Position numbers and translations under genes: made by a program. From positions 56,909,189 through 56,973,188 of the forward strand of contig CM075938.1 in assembly GCA_038030265.1 (NCBI GenBank): a stretch of 64,000 nucleotides of DNA. The letters run 5' to 3'. Of the stretch, positions 18,401-27,400 are shown one piece after another. Numbering within the stretch: the first letter of the stretch is position 1; each line of letters opens with the position of its first letter. This DNA comes from Corythucha ciliata. Lineage: Eukaryota; Arthropoda; Insecta; Hemiptera; Tingidae. The notes under the pieces are model-generated. The model was not told where the DNA came from. It worked only from the letters and a program-made list of their open reading frames with translations, and made no database searches.

Positions 18401-21400
18401 CAAGTTGAACAGTTAACCGTTGAAAAACCAAAACTGCCTCCGCCTATTTACATCAGTAATGTAAATGACATAAATGGAATTCTAAAAACTGTTCGTGATT
18501 TAGGCATAGATAAGATCAAACATGTTACCATTCGAGATAAAGTTAAAATATCGGTTGAAACCGTTGAGGACTACCGAAAATTACAAAACTTTCTAACATC
18601 TTCTAAAGCAGAATTTCACTCATTCCAACTTCGATCGGAAAGAAACTTCAGGGTTGTAGTACGCGGTTTACACCCATCCAGTGACCCGACCGTAATGATG
18701 GAAGAACTTAAAACTCAGGGTTACGAGCCAGTTCAGATGGTACCAGTTTATCACCCTGTAACAAAGTCACCGCTCCCGCTATTCTTCCTGGATTTGAAAC
18801 CGAACCCAATAAATTCAAAAATATTCGATCTCACCTCACTATATTATGCAAAAATTAAAGTAGAATCTCCCAAACCAAAAAAGGAAGTAGCCCAATGCAT
18901 GAAGTGTCAACGATTTGGCCACACCAAAAATTATTGCAATCAAAACCCACGATGCGTCAAATGTGAGGGAACTCACGATACCAAAAATTGCACAAAGCCA
19001 GCAGAAGCCCCGCCTAAATGTGTCAATTGCAGTGGCCAACACGCTGCTAGCTATAAAGGTTGCCCAGTTCACAAAAACCTACAGAACTCCCGCCATAAAA
19101 TAATGCAATCACTTACAAACAATGTGAAACCAATCAAAACGCCAGTGGCCCCCGCCACTATTAACAATGAAAATTTTCCATCCCTACCTAGACAAGTGGA
19201 GCCTCCAAAATCGACCACATTCATAGAAAGGAAATCATACTCAAATGCAGTAAACTATCAGCCTACACCAGCGACTACCGTTCAGCCAACTAACGTTCTT
19301 GATACTCTTATGGCAAAGATCGACCAACTCATCTCATTACTCCTGCCCCTGATTCAAACCTTCACCCAAATCATTCCCGCGTTAATAAATAAGCGATGAT
19401 CAACAACGCTAACCACCCTTCCCTCACTGTTTGCACATGGAACTGTAGAGGAGTCAACAATAAGTACCATGAATTGAAGCTGTTCCTACGTATGTATAAC
19501 GTAGACATATTACTCCTGACAGAAACAAAACTTGGAATAGCACATCAACTACACTTTACAGGATACAAAGTAATTAGATCAGATCATCCAAGTGGGACCA
19601 GAAAGGGTGGCTCTGCCATAATAGTTAACAGCAGGTTGAATTTCGATGAATTGCCAGCCATAAAAGAGAATGAGTTTCAAGTAAGCAGAATACAACTACG
19701 ATTAGCGTATAGCACTATACAGATTGGATCAATTTATTCAGCGCCGAGTAACAGACTATGCTTTGCAGATTTTATGGGAATAATTCATGAAATGCGCTCC
19801 TTTTTCTTACTTGGCGGCGACTTTAACAGTAAACATCCACGATGGGGCTCCCAAACGGCTAAATATCAATATACATCCACGTTTGGGGTTCAAAGAGTTG
19901 AACCGATAACTTGCTTTTTCCAGTTAGTCAACCCAGCAAAATTATGAAACTGTATGCCTCCTTATGAAACCTGTGAAATTTATTCTTTAAAGTGCACATT
20001 TGGGATTTAAAGGGGTGAAATTTACAGACTCTAGCCATCGACGTTACCAGTAAATAGATGGCGGGGCATCTTGAGCAAAAATGCTAAGCCCCCCTAATCC
20101 TGTTAGCCCAATTCCGCCCCTCCGTTTGGAAGGAGAAAAATTCGCGACATTGGTTATGAAAGAGCGTTTGTAGTTGAAAGAGCCAAAATCACGAAATTTT
20201 GGTTTTAAATCGAAAACATAAATGTGAAATTGGGATTTGAAGGACCCAAATCCACGACATGAGTTTTTTAACAAGTGAAAATGCGCAAAAGGTCTTGAAT
20301 AAGGGAAACCCGAAAATATTGTTTTTGAAAGATCCAAATTAGAATTTTGAATTATTTAAATAGGCGTTACTAATTTCACGAGGTTAGGAAATTTGGGGTT
20401 CAAAAGCGTGAAAAATCCCGAATTTCTTATTCACGGCCTCAGGCAAATGAATATGCTGATTACCATCATTTTCAGCAGTGCACCCTGATGAATCGCCAAA
20501 CTTTGAACGAATTCGTTGCCGAGCTCTGTCTCGGCACGGTTGGCCGTGGACTTGCGTCGGGAGTGTAACACCCACGCCAATCCATCCAATATTTTGTCGA
20601 ATAGTATAATGCTGAATTATACAGGGTGTTCCAGGAGGAAACGACAATACTTCCACATGTTGTACTACTAAGTAAGGCGAACCAAAATGACTATATGGAC
20701 ATAGGGTCGGAAACGCTTTGTTTCAGAGTTACAGGGAATTTAGTGTTTTTTAAGCCAAATCACCTCTTTTCCACAAAAAGCGGTCTTAACGGACTAACCG
20801 TTCAACATAGAACAAAATAAACTTCATTTCTGAAAAGAGCACAAAATTTAACTTTGGAAAAATCAGGAATAACACATTAAAATCGTCTTTATGTACGTTT
20901 AGTTATTTTTGGAAAAATCGAAAAAGTGTTACGTTGAATTTTCGTGTTTCTTTCAGAGGCGAATTTCACTCAATCTTCAGTTGGTCGGGCATTGACCAAT
21001 TATTGTAAAAACATTCCCATTATGTGAGCTTTCAATTGACGTAAGAAAATTGAAAATCGGTTGAATTTTTACTGAGATATGACACGAAAGGTTCGGAAAA
21101 ACAGTGTAAAATCGTCAAAATAAGCCATATTGCAACTCTCAGGTAAAATCCCCAAAAATTGTTTTCGACGTCGAAATAACCCCAAAATTCAAAGAAACAG
21201 TTTATTTAAGCAAAATCAATGCACCATGTCCATCATCATCATCATCATCTCCCACCACTTTCACTAGTAAATAAAATACTCGTTTAATTAGTTTTTCAGG
21301 TATCCTTCCGTGATTATTTTAGTTCAAAATTTATTTTTCTGGTACAAATCATATCATACGCGTGATAACTCAGAACAACATAGATGTCTTTTTTCCGATG

Positions 21401-24400
21401 GAACCCACGCATTATCCTGACAGTGGTACAACGCCTGATATGCTGGACTTCTACATCGGCAAATCTATCAGCCATAAACTAACGAATATCCGAGTAGTAC
21501 ACGAACTGAGCTCTGATCACTTCCCCGTCATGGCAACATTGCACATAGAAAATCAAGCTACGGCTATGGAAAACAGACTAATTAAATACCCATTCGACTG
21601 GAAACGATTTACAGAAAACATGGATGAACTCACAGATCTTCAAATCCCACTCAAAACCCCTAATGATATTGATACAGCCGTCTCGTTACTCACACGGAAC
21701 ATACAAATAGCGGCAGGAGAGGCACATACCCCAAGAACCATTACTACTTGTAAAAGGTTTTCTCCTAGTCCCCACATTTCGCAACTTCTAGCTGTTAAAA
21801 ATGCATGTAGAAGACAGTGGGAACAATCAAGATATCCACCCCATAAAACTCAATACAATCGAGCCATTAGAGAACTAAAACAAGCGTTAAAAAATGAAAA
21901 TGATAAAACAACTCAACAAACAATCAGCCACCTCAATGCTGACGATGGATCTCTTTGGAAACATACGAAGAAGTTAACCAAAGACTTTTCTAACATACCA
22001 CCGCTGAAAGTGGGGACGACATGGTATAGCTCCCCACAGGAGCAATGCAATCTATTCAAGGACATGCTGAGGACTCAGTTCCAGCCAAATATAGATCGGG
22101 ACCCCACATTCTCCAACGAAGTACAAAACAGATTAGAAGAACCCCTCCCTTTAAGCCCTTTCAGCGATTTCTTAACTCCAGCTAAAGTCCGAAATGCTAT
22201 TAAGCGATCTCCCACTAAAAAAGCTCCTGGACATGACGGCATTACCCAACCCCTGTTGAAGGCTCTACCTAGAAAAAGCATAGTCCTATTAACCCAAATT
22301 TACAATGGTATTCTCAGAACTACCCACATCCCCCACTCTTGGAAGCATGCCCGAATAGTAATGATGAAAAAACCTAACAAACCTCAGAATGACCCAAAAA
22401 GCTACCGACCTATAAGTTTGCTTCCACTCCTAGCAAAAATACTAGAACGGCTAATTCTCCCAAAACTGATACATTATCTTGGCGAACTCATCCCGCCTAC
22501 TCAATTCGGATTCCGTGAGATGCACTCCTGTCCCCAGCAACTGCACAGAGTAATCGAAGAAATATTAGAAACATATGAGGAACAAAAGGTATGCCTGGGA
22601 GCGTTCTTTGATACCGAAAAGGCGTTCGATAAGGTATGGCATCCGGGCCTCCTATCAAAAGTGAAACCCCATCTGCCCGACACATATTACAGAATCCTGC
22701 TGTCATACCTATCCGGCCGAACTTTCTCTGTGAGATGTCGGGGAGCCGTATCTAGCTCGGCGCTCATAGAATCCTCCGTTCCTCAAGGTAGCATCTTAGG
22801 ACCACTTTTGTATTTACTCTATACGAGCGACTTCCCCACCTCCGATCGACTCACAATAGCACACTATGCGGATGATGTGGCGGCATTATGCAAAGCGGAC
22901 GATCACGTACAAGCGGTGGAAACTGTTCAAGACTTCGCACGGTTAATAGAAAACTGGTGTCGCAAATGGAGAGTGGTAATGAATACCAGCAAGTCTGCCT
23001 TAATCAACTTCACGCTCCGACGCAGACAAAGTGCTTCCGCTCTAATCATGTTAAACAATGAACCTATCCCGACTGAAGAGACTGTGCGATATCTAGGACT
23101 GACTATGGATAGGAAATTGACCTGGAAAGACCATGTAGAGCAGCTTGTTCGGAGGATACGGTATAGAATAAAACAGCTCAAAAGCCTACTCGGAAGCAAA
23201 TCCTCACTAAGCCTAAACACCAAAAGACTAATATACCTTTCTCTAATCCGCCCCATTTGGACGTACTCGTGTGGAATATGGGGCTCCGCTGCAAATTCTC
23301 ATTTGAAACGTATCCAAACCACACAAAACAGAGTACTACGAATCATCACGGACGCACCTTGGTACGTACGTAATTCTACCTTACATGCTGATTTGGACAT
23401 CCCAGAAATAGATTCCGTCTTAAAAACCACGTACTCGAATCTCCACTCATCAATGAGACAACACTCAAATACACTTCTCGTGGATCTCTGCAACAACGGC
23501 CCTCCTCCCCAAAATCATCGTCGTTTAAAACGTAAAAGACCTCAAGACTTTCTGTGACGACAATAAATCTGTTAATGTCATAGTTAATTAATTAATTTAT
23601 GTATACGCGTTACTTACCACAATGTTAATTTTGTAACAAGGGAGGACAATCACTGGATTACAACCTCCAATCATGCTTCATGTTAATTAGGATATTTATG
23701 TACCTACTATATTTCATATATTGGTGGCACAACTGCAATGTAAAAATCATTTTGCAATAAAGTTTGTATTATTAAAAAAAAAAAAAAAAAAAAAAACGGG
23801 TTGTCCGTTCACTCAGATTTAGTGTGGACAAACGGGGACTGACTTTTTTTGAAAAAAATTAATTCCCCGATTTGCACGACTTTGAGCCGCATTTAAGGGC
23901 ACATAAAATAGTTAACGTCTATCGAAAATGGCTAATCCTGACAGAACATAGTATGCTCTTTCCGAATCCATCACCAAATGTTGCAAAAATTCAAATTAAA
24001 TGTGAGTTTCTCGCCGTTAGTTAAAAAAAATGATGTAAGCCTTAAAAATCGTTAGAAAAATCATATCTCGAAGGGTATTGATTTTCGGACCATGGTGTAT
24101 ACGGTAATTTCGGTCGCAAATGAGGCCTACTATCACCAAAAAATTTTTGTCACACTTATCCCCTTCCACCCTGTATAAATATATAAATATATATATAGCA
24201 AATCGAACCGACCTCGGATTCGTGTTCTAGGGGTTCTGAAACGTGAAAAAAAAGTATCACAACCCATATGTGCGACCATCAGGGCGAGACCAATAGTGCA
24301 TTTTTTGAATGAAATGCACTAAAAAAAGGACATCAGTTTAAGCAAAATTGCAAGTTTTGGGGTCGTTTTCGTGGCATTGGATCCAACAAAAGCCGGGCCC

Positions 24401-27400
24401 CGACTCATGAAATTGCGGAAGTTTATTCCTGGCTGCTTAATATCCGCGTGATTGCAAGTTTCGGGTCTTAATTTTGGATGAATGGCACGTATTTTGGGAC
24501 CTTTTTCTGTGGACACCGATCGGCACTGGACTGATTCAGCTTGATGAAAACCGTTGACCCTCTCCCTTACGTTTTTCCGACGCGTTCATTGTTATTTTTG
24601 TTGAGATGATTATGGTCGAGGGCTCAAGAGGGAAGGCGAAAAGCTGACCTGCCTGCTGTCTTGAGCTAGGCTACGCCCTTATTTCGACTTTTTTTTTTTT
24701 TTGAAAAATAGGATACTATGAAGCGTTTACAAAATTTCCTGGATGAAATGAGACCGTTTTTAAATCCAGGGGTTCGAGGAATCATCTGTGCATCTCTTTC
24801 TTCAACAGACCTTCGGTAAAAGATAAAATAAATCTCTTGAAAGACTATCTACAATTATTATAGTACACTTCTGGGGGGGGGGGGTTAACCCCTAATACCC
24901 ACCTTGTAAATCCGCCACTGCCATTTGCACAAAATGCTGCATTTGGGTGATTTGGGCAGTTCTCTTCCACCCGTCTTCACTGTATTAAAGAAGACGGATG
25001 GAAATGAACTGCCCAGCTGCAGAATTTTATGCAAACGCTTTTAAAAGTTTTTTGTTTTTTATAATAACTTTTCTATTTTAGGTTGAATAGTAGTCGAGCT
25101 CTTAAGCCCTGTACACACGGAGACTTTTCTGTCCTGTCACGAAATTTTTAAGATTTTTAGGAATGTTCGTTTGTCGTGATGTCAAAAAGTATAAAAACCA
25201 TATGTTTCTATACGAAAAAACCAAGAAAAAACGGTGAAATTCTGGAAAAATCTCTCCTTTCTCCCTACCACGCGGAAACACAGCTTAGAAATACCGCGTC
25301 TACATTAGCCCTGTGAACAAAGGACAGGACATAAAAATTGAAAAAAAAAAAAAAGTCGTCCACTGGAAGCGTTTTCGAGAGGCGCTAAAATAACGCGCTA
25401 CAACGAGCGTACATTCCAAAGCCTTGAATTGAATGTGACAAACAGGAAAAAGAGCCCGGGAAGCATTATTTTTCATAAATCGTCAAAAGAAACTCAAATC
25501 GAGAGTTTAAAACAATGTTTGAAGAAAGTATAGGTATTGTTGAACTCACAATCTGTTGAAACCAAGGAGCCTCGCTCCTCGCATTACTCAGCGGATCCTC
25601 AGACTGAGATTGTTGAAGATTTCTTTGAATCACAGATATTCGTACCATTTATCATAGGAATCTTGGAGGGCATGAAGGAGAGATTTAGTCTTCGAGTCAC
25701 GAGTTCGAACTCCTCGTGCTCATTCCGCATAACATAATAAAATTCGACTTGACGGAACTGGAACATCAGCTTCTTTGCGTGTAGCAGTGGCGGATCTAGG
25801 ATTTTAACTTGGGAGGGGTTCTACCATGAATCTCTCTCTTTTTTCCTGAGTTTCAGCCGCAAGCATGCCTATACATGAACCAATAATTGACTTTTTCTCA
25901 AATTTAACCATGAATTAGTGGTTTTTCCCAATTTTCCCGCGATCAAAGTGCTTTTTCTCAATTTTAGCCGCGAATGTTTTTCTTCATTTCAAACGCAAAT
26001 CACCGCATTTTCTCAATTTTAGCCGTGAATTAATGAATTTTCTCAAATTGATCCGCGATTTATCCGGATCACAGCCGCAAATTCACTGAATCTTTAACAG
26101 CGAATGAGCTCTTCCTGTACATTTTAGACGGCAATAAGCTGTTTGTCTCAGTTTTAGCCACGAGTTAACGTTTTATTCCTTTAATTTTAGCGTTTTTCTT
26201 CTCTTCTTAGTCGTGCGAATTAGCGCTCATCACCATTTTAGCCGCAAGTTATCTCGTTTCCTCAGTTCTAGCAGAGAATTAGCGTTTTGTTTTCTTCGTT
26301 TTAGCTGAGCATTATTTCCGAATTTTAACCGTGAATTATTCCTTAATTTCACGCCTGAATCACCGCTTTTACTCAATTTCAGTTTCGAACTGGAGGATTT
26401 TCACAAAATCCTTGAATTTGCGTTTATCTCCATTTCAGCTCCGCGAATGAGCGCCTTTTGTTATATCGGCCGTGAATCAACGAAATTTCCCAATTTTAGC
26501 CGGGAATGAGCGTTTGTATCAGTTTTAGCCGTGAACAAGCAGAATCACCAAATGTGAAATTTAGCTTCACATTAGGGCTTGCTTGTGCCGAGAAATAGCG
26601 TATTTCTCCATTTCAGCTGCTGATAAGCGCTTTCTGCCAAAGTTAGCCACGAATTAAATATTTAATTATCTTTGTTTTAGTTGCAAATCAGCATGTTACA
26701 TCAATTTTGGACGGGAATAAGCGGTTTGTCTCAGTTTTAGCCGTGAATAAGCGGCTTTTCTATCACTTCTATCCGTGAATTAGCTTTTTTCTCAGTTTTT
26801 ACCGCGATCTAAGCGCTTTTTCACATTTTTTAGTCGCAAATTATTTCTCAATTTTAGCCACGAATTACCACGTTTCCTTAATTTCAGCCAATTTTCTCAA
26901 ATTGTTCCGCGAATAGGCTTATTTCTCCATTTTAGTTGTGAATGAGCGTTTTACTTCAATTTTAGGCCGGAATTAGTAGATTTTCTCAGTTTTAGCCGCG
27001 AATTACGTGGCTTTCTCAATTTTAGCCGCGAATAAGGGATTTTTCTCAACTGCGATTTTTTCTGTTGTTGCCTTGAAAATACCACGAATTTTGCGTTTTC
27101 AAAAATTAATTTTTGAGCCAGGTGAGCGATGGACTTTACCTTTTTCTCAATTTTCGCCACATGTTAATGATTTTTTTCATTTTCAGCCACGAATTAGTGA
27201 TTTGTTTTCGTTTTCTACTATGAATCTACGCGTTTTTTTTTGTTTTCAATGTTTTCCCGCGTACTTGCCCATAGAATTACACATTAGCACGCTTTCTCAA
27301 TTTCTTCTGCCTTAAAGGCCTATAGGAATTTGGAGTTGACGTTTTTTCTTTGGTTTGTCCGCGAAGTTGCCTTCAGATATCTCGAATTGGTGTATTTTTC

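Larger units (their letters stand above)
18145..23795 (+). mobile_element. Jockey-like LINE, near full length, with 11-bp target duplication
   Basis: ACGGGTTGTCC occurs at 18134-18144 directly before the element and again at 23796-23806 directly after its A-tail (from 23774), the signature of target-primed reverse transcription. AATAAA at 23756-23761 precedes the tail. It encodes a gag-like ORF1 and an endonuclease-reverse transcriptase ORF2. ORF2 is interrupted by about 1.5 kb of foreign DNA, without which the element would be about 4.2 kb. The uninterrupted frames suggest a fairly recent insertion. Confidence 0.9.
17165..24173. mobile_element. TA-flanked CAGGGTG-ended element, split by a LINE
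   Basis: The left end TA-CAGGGTG begins at 17165. An inverted CACCCTG-TA ends at 24173. Some 40-80 bp inside each end the sequences agree (GGTGATAGTA, then CCTCATTTG.GA.CGAAATTAC, then CGAGATAT), so they are diverged ends of one element. The TA flanks suggest Tc1/mariner-like targeting. The jockey-like LINE at 18145-23795 is inserted within it. Confidence 0.5.
9110..24920. mobile_element. Outer hAT-like element expanded by nested insertions
   Basis: The left end CAGTGGCGGATCTAGG is preceded by CCCTTTGC (9102-9109). The right end (reverse complement CAGTGGCGGATTTAC) is followed by CCATTTGC (24921-24928), seven of eight bases identical, as expected for an aged hAT target duplication. Between them lie a second hAT-like element (10061-12193), a LINE (12313-16071), a MITE (16292-16702) and a TA-flanked element (17165-24173) with its own LINE. 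No transposase reading frame was recognised. The pairing is inferred from the ends and flanks alone. Confidence 0.5.
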
